From: Diplodia intermedia
Lineage: Eukaryota > Ascomycota > Dothideomycetes > Botryosphaeriales > Botryosphaeriaceae
NCBI GenBank assembly: GCA_021495925.1
Contig: JAKEKT010000034.1
Location: forward strand, 279,599 to 343,598
Length of the DNA stretch: 64,000 nucleotides
Direction of reading: 5' to 3'
The notes beneath the pieces are model-generated. The model searched no databases. It saw nothing but the letters and a program-made list of their open reading frames with translations, and was not told the origin of the DNA. Position 1 is the stretch's first letter, and the number at the start of each line of letters is the position of its first letter. The position numbers were made by a program, and so were the translations under genes. This document shows positions 23,364 to 36,191 of the stretch, in pieces.

Positions 23364-24122
23364 ATGGACGAGAAGGCGCCGCCGCCGTACGAGGCAGGAG
23401 ACGATCCCGCGTGGAGCTCCCCAAACCACCACGACAAACACCCAAGATGGAAGCACCTCGCCATAGCAGACGGACACCGCGCCGCCATGCATCGACAAAC
23501 CCGGCACCGCGACGAAAAGGCCAATCGAAGCAGCAGCACGTACCAGCAAAAAACCCCCGAAACCATCCCTCCCACTCGAAGGCGCGAACGCGACACCAAC
23601 CACCACCACCCTCACCACCCTCACCACCACCACGAACACAAAAACACTTCTCCCAAACGCTGCCCCGGCCCAGCGCGCCACACCTCAAACCTCCCTCCCG
23701 CCCCGCCCCGCCCAGCCCAAGCTCAGCACAACAAACCCCAACCGTCGCGCGCGGTGTCGCATCACGCCGTCGAAAAAACGCCGTCGACACCGACACCAGA
23801 AAGCGTCGACGTCTGCATAAAGTTTTCCCGGGGAGGGGAAACGCCACACATCCCTGTCAAGCGTCTGACCAGCCCGTGTGGGGTTTGGCGTCAGGAACGC
23901 GCGCCGTGCGCGACGGGCGCCCGCATGCCACGGTGTCCTCAGGGAGAACGACGAAATTTTGGCGGCGCATGCGGGGTAGGTACACCACATCACACCGTGC
24001 TGTCTGGTTGTGTCACAGGAAAGCTAGTCTGGCGCGGGCGCGGGCGGGGTGGGGCGGGGCGGGGTGGGGAAGGGTGCGATGAGGACAGATGTTCGGACGG
24101 GTCGTTGGCAGTATGTATGTAG
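23364..24122 (+). CDS. Weak candidate, PPxY-containing protein
   Basis: The start MDEKAPPPYEAGDDP resembles the N-terminus of many small fungal proteins that carry a PPxY motif for WW-domain ligases. After about 75 residues the frame turns His/Pro-rich through CAC/CCA repeats (23590-23640), then Arg-rich, with no recognisable domain. It may be a first exon whose true continuation I cannot place, or a chance frame in GC-rich DNA. Confidence 0.25.
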   Translation: MDEKAPPPYEAGDDPAWSSPNHHDKHPRWKHLAIADGHRAAMHRQTRHRDEKANRSSSTYQQKTPETIPPTRRRERDTNHHHPHHPHHHHEHKNTSPKRCPGPARHTSNLPPAPPRPAQAQHNKPQPSRAVSHHAVEKTPSTPTPESVDVCIKFSRGGETPHIPVKRLTSPCGVWRQERAPCATGARMPRCPQGERRNFGGACGVGTPHHTVLSGCVTGKLVWRGRGRGGAGRGGEGCDEDRCSDGSLAVCM

Positions 24123-25248
24123 TTGATCGGGTTTCGCCTGTCGGGTTTCCGTCGAGAGATGGCGGACGGACAGGATGGACGGTCAACCTGTTGATCTCTC
24201 TTCGTTGTCCTTCACGCTGATTGGTCGGACGAGGTAAATGGTCGCTGAGGCGGATGTTCCCGAGCTCTCCTTCGCGGTCTTGCGTTTCGGCCTTTTCTCT
24301 CTGTCGCTCTTCCCAAGTTCTTGGGGACACGCCGTCTCAGGTCGTCTCGCATTTTGTTGTTTTTTTTCCCCCGTGTGGCCAGCTTCTTCTGTCGGCGTCG
24401 TTCATTTCGTCTTTGGCGCAACGAAGCTCCTCAAGGCTGCTTCGCTTTGAGCGGCCAAAACTGCCTGCCTTGGGGGTAAAAGATTACATAGGTCAAAGAT
24501 TTGATAATTGCAAGCTTTTGCATTTATCTACGTGTTTACTTCCAACCAGGTCCTGGTTGCTCCCATTCTATCTTTGCCTCCAGCTCCGTCAATATAGGAA
24601 TGCCATCAGACGCCACCAAGTTCCCGGCCCAAAGACACGCAAGGTGCTTGAGCTACGAAAGCGCGTGCGGAACGTGAGTTTCTTCTTCTTCTTGAATAAG
24701 GTTTTTTTTCCATTGCCATGCTCAAAAAAGGTAAAAGTACAAAACTGGCCAGATGGCGAAAAAAATGCGGTCCATATCCCTACGGTGCCCGCGCAGTATT
24801 TTCGCGCCGGCGGCAAACCACGCCCCGTAAACTCGTAGCACAGACGGGCCAAGCTCCCAACAGAGAGAGCTAAGAACCCGTCGTCACAGAACAAAAAACG
24901 GTCTTGAAGAAGCGGCAAGGTAGCAGCGCGCGCTGAGAGGGGGAATCATGGCGAAGTCAAGACTCAGTCTTTCTCTCTCTCCTTACTTCCCGGAAATGTG
25001 CAACATCCATCGTACAAATTTCCCAAACGTCGTCCGTCTTTTTCATTTCCCCCCTTGGAGCCTACTCTGCATTCCAACATGCAGCTTTTTGCTCGCTCCT
25101 CTCCTCTGGCGCAGATGAAATTTTGGAAGAGAAAAAGGGCAGTTTACACGGGAAGGTTGAACTTCTTTCCCTGAAGAACCCTGCACACAGATACGTCAGC
25201 AACGACAACTCTCCCTCAACAGGTACTCCGCCGGCCAGGCTATTTCAC

Positions 25249-26252
25249 TCACTTGGTGTAGTAGATCCAGAAGAAGTCCGAGTACAGGATGGTCTGGATG
25301 ATGCCGGCGAGCTGGGCGATGGGGTCGTAGTAGCCCTCGGCGAACCAGCGGTACAGCCAGTTGGGGATGTACAGGGCGCGGTAGGCGCCGAGCGCGAAGA
25401 GGTAGTGCGTCGTGATGGTCTCGGCCTCGCCCGTGCGCTGCAGCATGAAGAGCTGCGGCAGGATGGCGACCGACTCGAGCCAGATGGAGAAGGCCCACAG
25501 GATCTGTTTGTTTGGCGGCGCAAATCACTATCAGCACTCGTTTCCTCTTCCCCCCAGTCTTTTGTCTCCTAATATCCGCTGGCGGTGGGAGGGAGTGTAA
25601 TGCGCACCTCAGTCGGAGTGTACTTGTAGGGGAACAGGATGGCCAGGGCGGCGCTGGCGCCGAGCAGGTACTGGACCTTGAACGTGTCGAGGTTGGGGTC
25701 GTGCGTGGGGCGGAAGTCGTTGAGCATGAGGTAGACGGTGTAGGCCGACGACGAGATGAAGATGATCTTGAAGATGGTGTTGTACAGCGCCGACGGGTCG
25801 TAGAAGGTCCACAGCAGGTCCATGTAGCGCGTCACGTACACCATCAGGTACAGGAATTGCGACTTGAACGAGATGCCGTTTGCGCTCTGGACGTGTTCAA
25901 TGCCTCGGTCAGCTCTTTGGTTCTGTTCTCCTTCGCTCTATTCTCCGCGCTCTCTCTCTCCCGAGTGTCGCGCGCGCGCGCATTCGGCCTGGAGGACTCG
26001 AGCTTCGGGTGGACGGGGCGGGCGCGGCGCATGGGTGAGGTGGGTACGCACGTTGGTCGTCTTCATCTTGTGAAGCAGGATCAGGATGGATATCAGGTGG
26101 GACAAGTCCCCTGCGCGACACCATGGCCGTCAGCATTTGCGTTTTTCCCTTTGCTACTCTCCTGCGCCGCTCGGACGGAGGTTGTTGAGCTTGGGAGGGC
26201 GGGGGGCGCGGCGGCGGTGTTTGCACGTACCCAGCAACCGGAAGATGTTCAT
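25249..26252 (-). CDS. ERD2: ER lumen protein-retaining receptor (KDEL/HDEL receptor, ERD2)
   Basis: Four exons are inferred: 26252-26231, 26110-26052, 25886-25608 and 25503-25249. They give about 204 aa. The short first exon (MNIFRLLG) joins DLSHLISILILLHKMKTT, and the TPTE/ILWAFSIWLESVA junction is exactly as in this family. Seven hydrophobic segments fill the protein, which is close to the family's usual 210-220 residues. It ends FFWIYYTK. By family it sits in the Golgi and ERGIC, binds C-terminal HDEL/KDEL of escaped ER proteins at low pH, and returns them by COPI vesicles. All introns have GT-AG ends. The first is longest (120 nt) and lies just after the start, as in many fungal housekeeping genes. 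Confidence 0.93.
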
Positions 26253-27727
26253 CTTGGGCAACACCAGCAGCTTCGCTGGAACAGGAGAGATATGGGGGTA
26301 TGGAGTCGATTCGCGGTTTCGGCGGAGGTGTACGAGCTGCTCCGCGGGCGAGCGATGGGAGCTTCAATCTGGACACGTTGGAGCGTGACTAAGCGATGAA
26401 ACGCGCGACTCTTCCTGCCGCCGCGCGGAATCCTGGCACACAACCACCATCCCTGCCCAACTTTATTTCGACACTCCCGCTGCGGCTGTGCGCGCTGTTA
26501 TTTATGTATACGACGAGCAGGCAGGCCAGTTCAGCTGGCTGGCTTGGTGGCTCCTCCCCCGAGGCGCGCATGCGGCTGTTCCGCGGGTTACTCAGCTTCA
26601 ACACCACGGCGAACGTCGTCGTAGAAACCGCACTAATGCACGGCACTGCGTTCGAAGTTGAAGTGTCGGTCGCTTTGATTGTCTAATCATACCGCAGCTT
26701 GAGTGTCTTCCAACGCCGCTGAGACCTTCCAGCGGCTTGTCCTCGATGCATGACAACAGCCACATCGTTCACCTTTCCCGATTCGCTCTGGACCCTCAAG
26801 GCTGCGTGACCTGGGTCCCCCGAACAACGAGTGCTCAGTATTCCAAGGCCACCTATCCAAACGCTGTGGATGAGCTCTTTATTCGTATTTTGGTCATAGC
26901 GTGGGAAATGAAGCTCCATCCTTCTAGGTAGTATTTGTGAGCAGATTCTGTTGTACAGCAGCAGAGCCTCCAACTATGCTTTCCACAAAATCAAAATTAC
27001 TCCCTCAGGCAAGCCTCAAGCTTTCCCTGCATTTCCACTCTCACGTCTGCGAGTTTCCACGCACAATACACACTGATGACGCCGTGCACACCGCCGCGCT
27101 GCCGGCAGAACCATCCAGCAACACACGCTCCCAAAATTAATTATCCCCGTAGCTTGCAACGCTACCTCTGGTACCCGTCCACTACGGATATGAGACCCGT
27201 CTTCGCGCTTTCACTTTTGACTACGCACGTCCTGCAGCTGGGTGCCTGGGTAGTGGGTCTCCCGGGTACTGGGTCGTCCAGGTAATGGGTCTCCCATATC
27301 CGTTCAGGGACCATCTATCCGGACCAGTCTTTACAAGGGCAATATTTTGCAGACCTTGGTTCTTCCCCAAGCGGCAGACTGAAAACTTTTTTCCGGCTTT
27401 TTTCTCCGGGGTAAGCAGTAGGGCGGGCGGAAGTAGAATACGGCAGTGCCTGAGGCAGAATCGGGGGAAGTGGCTGTTGCAGCTGCGTATATGCGGCGAG
27501 CACACGTGCGAGCCGCCTCCTCGTTCGAAAGCTGTTGGTGCAACTTCTGATTCAAGCTGCTTTCTATCAACCTGCAAACTTCGCGGTGGGACGCTTCAGT
27601 TGCATCATAGAGAAATTAGAACAACACAATAAATTGTACGACAGACGAAACCTCCATCTCGCTTTTACTTCTGGGTATCTTTTTTTTCTTCCCCTCACGA
27701 AACAAACAGGCACTCACACCTCTCCCA
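26253..27727. other. Intergenic, KDEL receptor promoter and unassigned DNA
   Basis: These 1.5 kb lie between the KDEL receptor start and the ORC5 stop. Only short frames without domains occur. A small imperfect duplication containing GGGTCTCCC is visible at about 27238-27300. No gene is supported. Confidence 0.55.
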
Positions 27728-29295
27728 CTACGCATCCACCACGCCCGCCAAATACTCCCCCATCTCCAGCCCCACACTCCTCCCCAAATCCCGCACATAC
27801 TCCCACCCGTAATTGACCCGCCACTTGGCACTCCCATCCAACGCATCCGCGCCGGCGGCGCCGCTCCGCAGCAGCAGCCGCAGCGAATTCAGCGTCGCCA
27901 CCGCCGTGTACACATCCGCCGAGGCGGGCGGCGCATCCTGCGGCGGCAGCACGGCGCGGAAGATGGCGAGCAGGCGGTCGAGCGGGAAGGCCGAGGGCGT
28001 GAGCAGGTGGCGCGAGATCTTGCGGTGCTGGCTGCCGCCCGCATTGCGGCGGTTGGGCGTGGCGGCGGTGCCGCCGCCCTTTTTGCGCCGCTTGGCAGCG
28101 CTGGTTTTCATGAAGTAGACGCCGTCCTGCCGCGCGGGGTTGTACGAGGCGAGGTAGGCGGCGCAGAGGAGGTATTTGGAGAAGTACGGGAGGTCGTGGG
28201 TGACTGTTGGTATGCCGGCGTTAGCTCGGTATTCAGCGAAAGGGGAGGTTGCTTGCGGGTTATGGCTGTGTGTGGTGTGGTGTTGTGCTGTGCCGTTTCT
28301 TACCCTTCGTCTTCGACACGCTCTCGTCCGCCTCCTGCTGCTGTTCCACCACCACCACCCTGTCCACCAGCGCGGCCTCGCTCTGGAAAATCGCCCGCCG
28401 GTGCACCAGCAGCCGCGAGAAATCCCGCGTCCCGAACGCGCCGTCGCGGACGGGCCCGACGAACGCGTCCCACAGCTTGTCCGCCAGCGCGCCGAACCCG
28501 ACCACGTCGCGCGCCGCGCTCCTCGCCAGCGCGTCCCACACCACCCCGAGGAAGCGCGTCCACACCCACGCGTCGTCCTCGGCCGCCAGGTCGTCCGTGT
28601 AGCCCTTGGACGGGCTCGGCGGCACGAGGAAGATGGTCGACGGCGGCCCGCGCCGCGCGAGGATGAGCACGGCCTCGTCGCGCGTGTACGACGGGAAGTG
28701 CACGCTCGGCGTGCTGGCGGCGTGCAGCAGGCGCGGCCGCGGCGGCGCGGAGAGGATCAGGACGGTGCTGAGCGTGGGGATGTGCTCGCCCAGCCGCGCG
28801 AGCGCGGGGAGGAGCGTCGGCGGCGCCTCGCGCTGCTTGTCGACGCCGTCGAAGACGAGGACGAAGCGGTCGAGGCCTTCGAGCAGCCGCTGCAGCTGGA
28901 CGGAGAGCGCGCTCAGGTTCTCGCATCGTGCGTAGGGCGCGCGGTCGAGGGTTGTGTCCGGGTCGGCCTCGTCGACGGCGTCGAGGCAGGCGGCGAGGGT
29001 GCGCTCGAGGAGGTGCCGGCCGGTGATGCACTCGCGGGAGTTGATGATGGCGTGGGGTATTTTGCGGGTGTCGAGGACGCCGCGGACTATCGAGGTCTTG
29101 CCGGTGGCATCGAGGCCGTGGACGACAAGGGTGGAAGGGCTGGGAAGTGGTGGCTGTTGGAGGTGTTAGTTTTCGGCGCGTGGGGCATTGGGGGTGGAGA
29201 CGGACGTTGTAGAGAGCTGCAAGCTGGCGGACCTGCAGCTCACGACATGGAAATTGCTCGCTCAGCGTGGTAAGCAGCACTTCCTCGGGTAGCAT
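27728..29295 (-). CDS. ORC5: Origin recognition complex subunit 5 (ORC5)
   Basis: Three exons, 29295-29206, 29153-28304 and 28203-27728, give about 471 aa, near the family's usual length. The start MLPEEVLLTTLSEQFPCRE is typical. After the first intron comes LVVHGLDATGKTSIVRGVL (about 38-56), with the Walker A motif GLDATGKTS, and then FVLVFDGVDKQRE (about 122-134) as Walker B. The C-terminal exon contains SKYLLCAAYLASYNP and a basic linker (AAKRRKKGGG), then helical ORC5 C-terminal sequence. It is a nuclear AAA+ subunit of the ORC complex that marks replication origins. The first intron donor is GTCCGT, less common but in frame. The start codon lies only about 400 bases from the broken ankyrin gene. 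Confidence 0.92.
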
Positions 29296-29690
29296 GGTTG
29301 GAAATGTTGTTGCAGCTCTGGCGCCCGCTGATCGCCGAGAGAGCTTCACGCGTTGCGGCGCGTCCGTGCGCAACGCCGACGCCACAAGATTACCCGCCGT
29401 TTCTCCTCCATCGCCATGGCTAAGACTAAGTTCACGGACATTCGCAAACACCGTTTGGTTGATCAGCATCTCGTATGAAGAATAGATAGCCGTAACTAAG
29501 GCAAGGAAAAAGACATAACCTAGGAACACAGGACAGAGGCCGTACATTGTAACTCGGTCGCCCAGTACAAAATAAAAAGAAAAAGATCCCCGTCACTCGA
29601 AACGAGAAAAAAAATCATAGCACCAACGCCAGCGGAGACAGAAAACATCAACAGAAAGTCATGAACACGAGACCTCCCACCTCCATCCAT
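29296..29690. other. Intergenic gap
   Basis: This is ORC5 5' flank plus 3' flank of the broken ankyrin gene. It has A-rich stretches near 29570-29620. I see no gene. Confidence 0.6.
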
Positions 29691-30570
29691 TCAGGCCCTG
29701 ATCCAAGCACCATTCCAGGCCTGACAAGAGAATCGATAGCCATGCTCCCAATACCGCCCTTTGCGTGCGTCATTCGCTCGGATTCTTCTGGGAAGCTTCC
29801 TGGATTCCAGTGGCAGTGATGTAGGAGCCCACGTCCCGTTCGGAGCCTGTAAGGAGGATTGGCCACCATGTTCCCAGAACCAGGCGGCGTGTTCTCGTCC
29901 ATCTCTGATGACCATGCAGGGTTTTGCGTCGTACCGAGTGAGAAGTGTGAGCACTTCGACGTTCCTTTGTTTGAAAGCCGCTTGGTATGGTGTTCCGAAA
30001 CGCCCGCCGGGTAAGTTGACGTCGGCGCCGTACTCGATCAGAGCGAGGACAATTCCCACCGCCCCACGGAAAGCTGCGCGGTAGAGTGGGGTGGAATCTA
30101 TATGCAGCACTCGTAGGTCGATGACACTGAACATGCGGTCCACTGGCCTTTCCGAAAGTGTAGTTCGCAGTGCTTCTTCGGCTTCTAGAATGCAACTCAT
30201 TTCAGCAATGGCAGACGAGTGTAAAGTCGTGATTGCGAAAGGATCACAGCCGCTGCGCAGAAGCAACTCCGTAATATCTTTCTGAGTACTATTCATCAGA
30301 GGTGTCCGACCGAAGTATGAGCTTATGGTAGCATCTGCGCCGTTCTCGAGGAGATACTCCATCAGATCAAAATTCCCATTTGCTAGGTAGAGCACTGTTT
30401 CGCCCCATTGATCACGGGAATTTAGATTCGCACCCAGTTTGTGCAGGGCTTTTACGGCCTCCTTATAGTCGGATCTAACCGCATCCATTAGGGGAGTTTC
30501 TTCGTAGCCATTAAATAAGTCGACCTCGGCACCTTCTTATACGAGAGCTTAAATCGCGTTAAGCTAGCCT
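29691..30570 (-). pseudogene. 3' ankyrin-repeat part of the interrupted NLR gene
   Basis: On the minus strand the frame from 30570 to the stop at 29691 reads as ankyrin repeats: ETPLMDAV, KALHKLGANLNSRDQWGETVLYLA, YLLENGADATISSYFGRTPLM and VLALIEYGADVNLPGGRFGTPYQAA (each a separate stretch). The first 30-40 bases next to the retrotransposon contain in-frame TAG, TAA and TAA codons, where CAG/CAA codons would give a normal ankyrin helix. All three are C-to-T changes on the coding strand, as RIP makes. The frame joins the NLR gene on the other side of the element exactly when the element and one copy of the 5-bp target duplication are removed. An ATG at 30488 could start a 265-aa ankyrin-only protein, but no promoter is evident. 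Confidence 0.85.
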
Positions 30571-30575
30571 TCTTC
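30571..30575. repeat. Target-site duplication, left copy
   Basis: TCTTC directly precedes the left LTR and matches 38831-38835 after the right LTR. The five-base length is typical of LTR retrotransposon integration. Confidence 0.9.
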
Positions 30576-30723
30576 TATTAAAATTTAAATAAATAAGAAT
30601 GTATTTATATATCTATTAGAGATAAGATATAAGAAGCGATAAAAGACTATCTTAAAAGTTACTTATATATTCTACTTCTCGCTAACTAAGCTATCTACTA
30701 CTACGAACGCTTATATTTTAATA
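30576..30723 (-). repeat. Left LTR (3' LTR of the element)
   Basis: The 148 bases align end to end with 38683-38830. I count about 19 differences, all transitions; in 18 of them this copy has A or T where the other has G or C. This LTR is therefore more heavily RIP-mutated. Confidence 0.92.
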
Positions 30724-33700
30724 TATCTTCTTCGCGTCTTATCTAATAGAAAAGTACGCGATACTAGCTATAGTATTAAGTAGTAAAATAGAAGATATAC
30801 GAAATAACTAAGAGTTAAACTTATAAATAATAAAAAGAAAGAAAAGATAGTATTAAAGTCTTTTATAAGAACTAACGATAGTATTAAAGACTTTTACGAG
30901 AGTAGAAATTAAATCTACTTTTTAATTACTAGATATAGTAGTAAAGCGTCTTACTATTTAGCGATAGTAGTATATACGTAGTTAGTATAAGATAAATACT
31001 ACTATACTAGTAATTCTCGTAATTAGATAAAAGAGAAGTTATAAAGTTAACTAATAAAGTATTAATAAGCGGGCCTATACGACTAGTTATCTAATTAAGA
31101 AGCTAGTATTAAGAAAGAAATAAGTAAATAAATATATATATAATTATTACGTAATAATAGAAATAAAAGTATAAAACTAAATATAAAAGATAATATAATC
31201 TAGATATTAATATACTTATTATTTTTTAAGAGAAACGAGCTCTAAGTAGCGAATAAACGTCTAATACTTCTATTTAAATAATATCTTTATTAATTCGTTT
31301 ACTACTATATTTATAGTAGACGTCTATTTAAAGTAAATATTATCGGTCTATACTTTCTAGCGAAGCTAGTAGTAATAGATATTAATATAGCGAAGTCTAG
31401 TATTAAGTTTTCTAGCGTTCTACTCTATTAAAAGAAGCGTCTACTTATTATTATATTAAACGTTAATACGATATTTAGAGTTAAAGAAGATATCTCTAAA
31501 GAATTATTTCTACTAGTAGTATTACTTTATTATTTTAGAGAGAACTAGTAGCTCTACTTTTATAGAAGAGATAATAATAATAGATTATTTAGACGCTTTC
31601 TAATTTATAGAAGTATTAAATAGAGTTATTATTAAGCTCTAATAACTATATCTAATAGTAACGTCGCTAGCGTATAAGACGTTACTACTAATCGTAAATA
31701 CTTTATAATTATTATTATTATATTCTCTATAGTATAATAAGAGCTTACTAGTCTTACTAAAATAGATAAGAAGACGATTTACTAGCTATAAATATTATAT
31801 AGAGAGATTAGTAAGATAGATAAATAGTATTAAATAGATATAAGTAATATTAGCGCGCGTATTAACGACTATAAATTAGACTAAATCTATTTAACTCTAG
31901 TATATATATATCTATTTAGAAGTCGCGTATTTATTTAAATTAGACTTTAGCTACTTCTACTTTATTAGAGATAAGCCGACTCGTTTATTAAAATTAATCT
32001 TTAAAAATTACGTTAAGACTAGTACTAATTAATTTCTTATAGTTTATATAGCTAGAATCTTAATTCTTAGCTACGTAGCTAGCCGCGCTATTACGTAGTA
32101 AGAGAAAGAAGTTAAATCTAATAGATATTAGATTTTTATATCTATCTTATACTACTATCTCTAATTAAATCGCTTCGAAACTTTATATATAAAAAGAAGA
32201 TATACGAAAGAGCTTAAAAATAAAGTTATATTAATATTAGTTTAGCTAATATTAAGTAACTCTTTATTATTTTTATTAGAATTACTTCTTCTTTTCTTTA
32301 TAATCGCTACGTAGAATTTACGTATTCGTATACTAAAATCTTCGTAATAACTAGCTCGACTTAATTATATATCTTATATAATTCTCGTATTACTCGTTTA
32401 TTAGCGAGAGCTAAAAACGACTAAATATTAAAGAAAAAACTAACTTCGATTCGCTAACTAAAGAACTTAAACGATCTAATAATATATACTATTTTTAGTA
32501 GTCTTTACTATATCGTCTAATAGTAGATACGCTATAAAATTATATATAATCTACTCTATATAGATTAAATATTCGATTACTAGACTAATTACTATAAGAA
32601 AAGAGTCGATCTTTTTATATTTCTTTATATAAAGAATACGATATCTATTTTAATTTCTTTTAAATCTATAACGTTATTCTTAAAAAGTAGATTTTTATTT
32701 ATTATCTTTTCGAAAACTTCTTTTTACGCCTCTACTTCTATAAAAATAAAGATAGATTTCTCTCTATTAGCTCTTAAGCTATATTCTAAGACTAGAAAGA
32801 GACTTATATCTTTTATATTTAATATTAAAAGCGAGAACTCTCTTTCTATCTTAGAGATAGCTTTTTACTCTAAAATTTCTATCTCTTTAAAATTCGTCTC
32901 TTAATTCTTAATTCTAATCTCTATCGCGCTATCTACGAAACTAACTACGGCCTTAAATACTATATTTTTAGTCTAAGACTATATTTAAAAGACCGTAGAT
33001 CTTTTAAATTTTTATCTTAAAGAATCGCGGCTTCTAAATCTTCTAAAAGTCTTTTATAATTATATTAAGAAGAATTATCTTCTTTCTAGTAGTTTAAAGT
33101 CTTACTAGTCTACTAGTATTTTAAATCTATCTACTTATACGTCTTAAACGTCTAGTAAATTCTTTTAAATCTACGTTATAGCTACGATAATAAATCTTTT
33201 ATTATTAATTCTAAAAATAATTAGATCTTCTAGTAAACTTATTATAAAAGCTATCTTAATAGCTAAGCCTTAAGTTTCTACTACTAGATAACTAGTTCTA
33301 CGCGATTTTATTCTTTCGTCTCTTTTTAACGCTAGAGAATTTTAAGATATTTTTAACGCTTACTTCTTTAGTATTAAGAAAGAACTTATTCTTATTATAA
33401 GTACTATTTCTCTTAAAAGAAACTTAGTACTTATAACTATTATCTTCTTCTCTAGTAGTTTTCTACTAGAGAATTATTCTTTATAGAATAATCTTATTTT
33501 ATTTAGAGCGATAGAATAATCTAAGACGTAGTTTAAGATAGCTATTTATAATCTCTTTATAAAGAAATATATCTCTTCGAAGATACTTTTCTCTATTAGA
33601 GAGAACGTAGCTATCTTTAATAATAACTTAGAAGTAGTTAATACTTTATACTAGCTAACGCGAGAAGAGAAGTAAATAAATTAGTCTATAGACTTAATTT

Positions 33701-35929
33701 ATTTAAGCTTTTCTATTAAATTTAAGATAAATAAGACTATAAAAAATAGTTTTTATATTATTAGTTTTCGTTTACGAGTAGAAGGTCTTTATCTCTAAAT
33801 CTTATCTCTTTTATTATAAATCTTCTTATCTTTACTTATATTTCTTTTACTTTTCTCTTTATTTTCTACTATTAAGTCTTTAGTTAATAGGTTTTCTCTT
33901 CGAAGTTTTTATTTTAACTTTAGATACTATTTTTTACTTTTAAGTATACTATTTCTAGTACTCTTCTAAACTTTTTCTCTAATATATATATATTTAGATA
34001 TATAGCTAGAAGTAAATTCTTTAGAGAAATCTCGTCTCTAATAGTCTTAGACTCTAGAGAAACGTTAAACTAAATATATATATATATATTCTACTAGAGA
34101 GGTCGTAGTACGCTTTATAAAAGTAAGATTATATCGCGTAATAAGATTATTAATATATAACTTCTAAGAGAGCTATAGTAGTTTAAACTATCTATTATAA
34201 ATAACGCGTAGAGCGAGAAACTATTAGATTTTATCTATTACTTATATTTTATAGCGCTTAAATAGATCTTCTTAGAATACGTTTATAAAGACCTTATCGC
34301 GTATATAAAACGCGAGAATAACGTTATCTATAAAGAAGAATATAAATAGATAACTATTTATATAAAGATATAAAATATCTAGTATTATCTTTAGTTTAAG
34401 ATTCTCTAAAGTCTAGTAGAAGTACTTCTACTATAAGACGAATAACTTCTTTAGATCGTATAATATTTAATTAAGCTTAAGAATAAGGTCTAAAGATAAT
34501 TTTATTTCTTTAGAGAATTTAATAAAGATAGTATTAGATAGTAGTATATAAGAAAAAATATTAATAACGTTATATTATCTTATTTTAAGATTAAATATAT
34601 AGATTATCGTAATAAGTATTCTAAAGATTCTAAAGACTAGCGTTATCGCGAAGATATCGTAATATAAAAATTAAAGATTATCTCGTACGTAAATACGCGT
34701 CTTTATCTTTATTAAATATTTATACTCGTTAAACTTATATTTAAAGATCTATTATAGAGATATAATCTTTTTATTAAGTCTTTATATCTTAATTATAGAT
34801 ATAATATTTTATACTCTCTTATCTTTTAGCTTATTTAATTCTTACTTAATCGTCTAGTAAAGAAATAGAACGAAAGAGTACTTATAAATATTATTATATT
34901 AGCGAGATTCTAGTAAAAGATTATCGTAATAAATATACGATAACTACTACTTTAAGTAGTACTTTAGATAAAGCTCTTCTTTTATAAGACTCTCTAGCTA
35001 AAGATCTAGTATTATTATATAGTAGTTAGTAATAAGAGCTACTAATAAGTATCTTATACTATCTATTAGTAAATTCTATTAGAGGCTATAGCTACTATAG
35101 TAAAGCTTCGCGAAGTCTTTTACTTATATTAAGAGAGATATCGTTTCTTTTAAATTTAGTTTAATTTTAATATAGACTACGTTAAATTTAATAAAATTAG
35201 ATCTAGCGTTAGTACTTAGTACTATATTCTTTTATTTCTAGATATTCTTATACTCTCTTAATAGCTATAACGTAGCTACGCGAAGCTACTATAGAATATA
35301 TCTAATTAGATTAATAGTCGTTATAAATAAGAAGTAGTAGTTAATATTATATTTAGCGCTATTATTTACTATTATAATATACGTTTAGCGACGTCTTCTT
35401 ATTCTTTTATCTTTAATAATATTTACTTTATTAACGTTCGCGTTTATAACGTCTACGCGCGAAGCTTTATTATCGCGTATAGCTTCTAGTATAGATTTAG
35501 TATTATATTAGATAGATAGTAGACGGTCTTAGTAATTTAGTAAGACTACGAGATTCTACTACTACTACTAGTATTATTATTAGACGAATAACTATAGTAC
35601 TAAAGTAAAGTTCTTTTAGTAATTAAGTTTAGAAGTTCTTATTAAAAATATTAGCGTAAATAGATTTTACTTTATATCTACTTTCTTATTAAAAGACGTA
35701 GAGGGTTCTTCTTTAAATACTTAATAAAGCGTATAAAAATTAGAGATCTAGTTAGTATTAAGATTCTTATTTATATAAGATTAATAAATAGATTTTTTAT
35801 TACTACTTATAAGATTCTTAGAGTTTAAATAAATACGTAGTATAATCTTATCTAGTTTCTTATTAGTATTTATAAGATACTAAAAGATATTAGAATTATT
35901 TTAGAAGTATCTAATAGATTTATTAAAAG

Positions 35930-36191
35930 TAACGTCTCTTATATAAATAACCTTTAAATTTAAAAGATACTAAATATAATAGATATTAGTAAAATTATAG
36001 TCTATAAAATAGTCTATAAAGGCACGCTCTTATAGCTTATTACTATAAGAAATAAGCTTATTAAGCGCGTAGGCCTTATAGCTATAAATATATAAATAAG
36101 CGACGTTAGACTTCTTCGTATAAACTAGTTTAAAAGAGATAATCTAATTATATCGCTTTATAAAGATTTTATTTAAGATATACGCCGCCGC
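35930..36191 (-). pseudogene. Integrase C-terminal/linker region of the copia polyprotein
   Basis: Minus-strand translation keeps one frame for about 87 codons with the recognisable sequence AAYILNK, NVAYLYIYS, KAYALNKLI and RDVTFN. Stops fall where Trp or Gln codons are expected. The pattern is that of the integrase end and its linker to reverse transcriptase in fungal Ty1/copia elements. It is the clearest coding trace left in the element; gag, protease and reverse transcriptase could not be delimited by eye. Confidence 0.8.

Larger units (their letters stand above)
21995..25248. other. Long intergenic region, one weak candidate gene
   Basis: This 3.25-kb region lies between the unknown-protein start and the stop of the KDEL receptor gene. 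It contains a 57-bp direct repeat (22153-22266), a plus-strand frame beginning MDEKAPPPYEAGDDP (listed separately), a G-rich GC-box-like run near 24030-24075, and pyrimidine-rich DNA at 24260-24440. No other gene is supported. Confidence 0.5.

Noticed and set aside
23306..24082. A second overlapping 258-codon frame in the 22-25 kb gap
   Set aside because: It is Arg/Pro/Thr-rich with no motif, and overlaps the slightly better MDEKAPPPYE frame in another phase.
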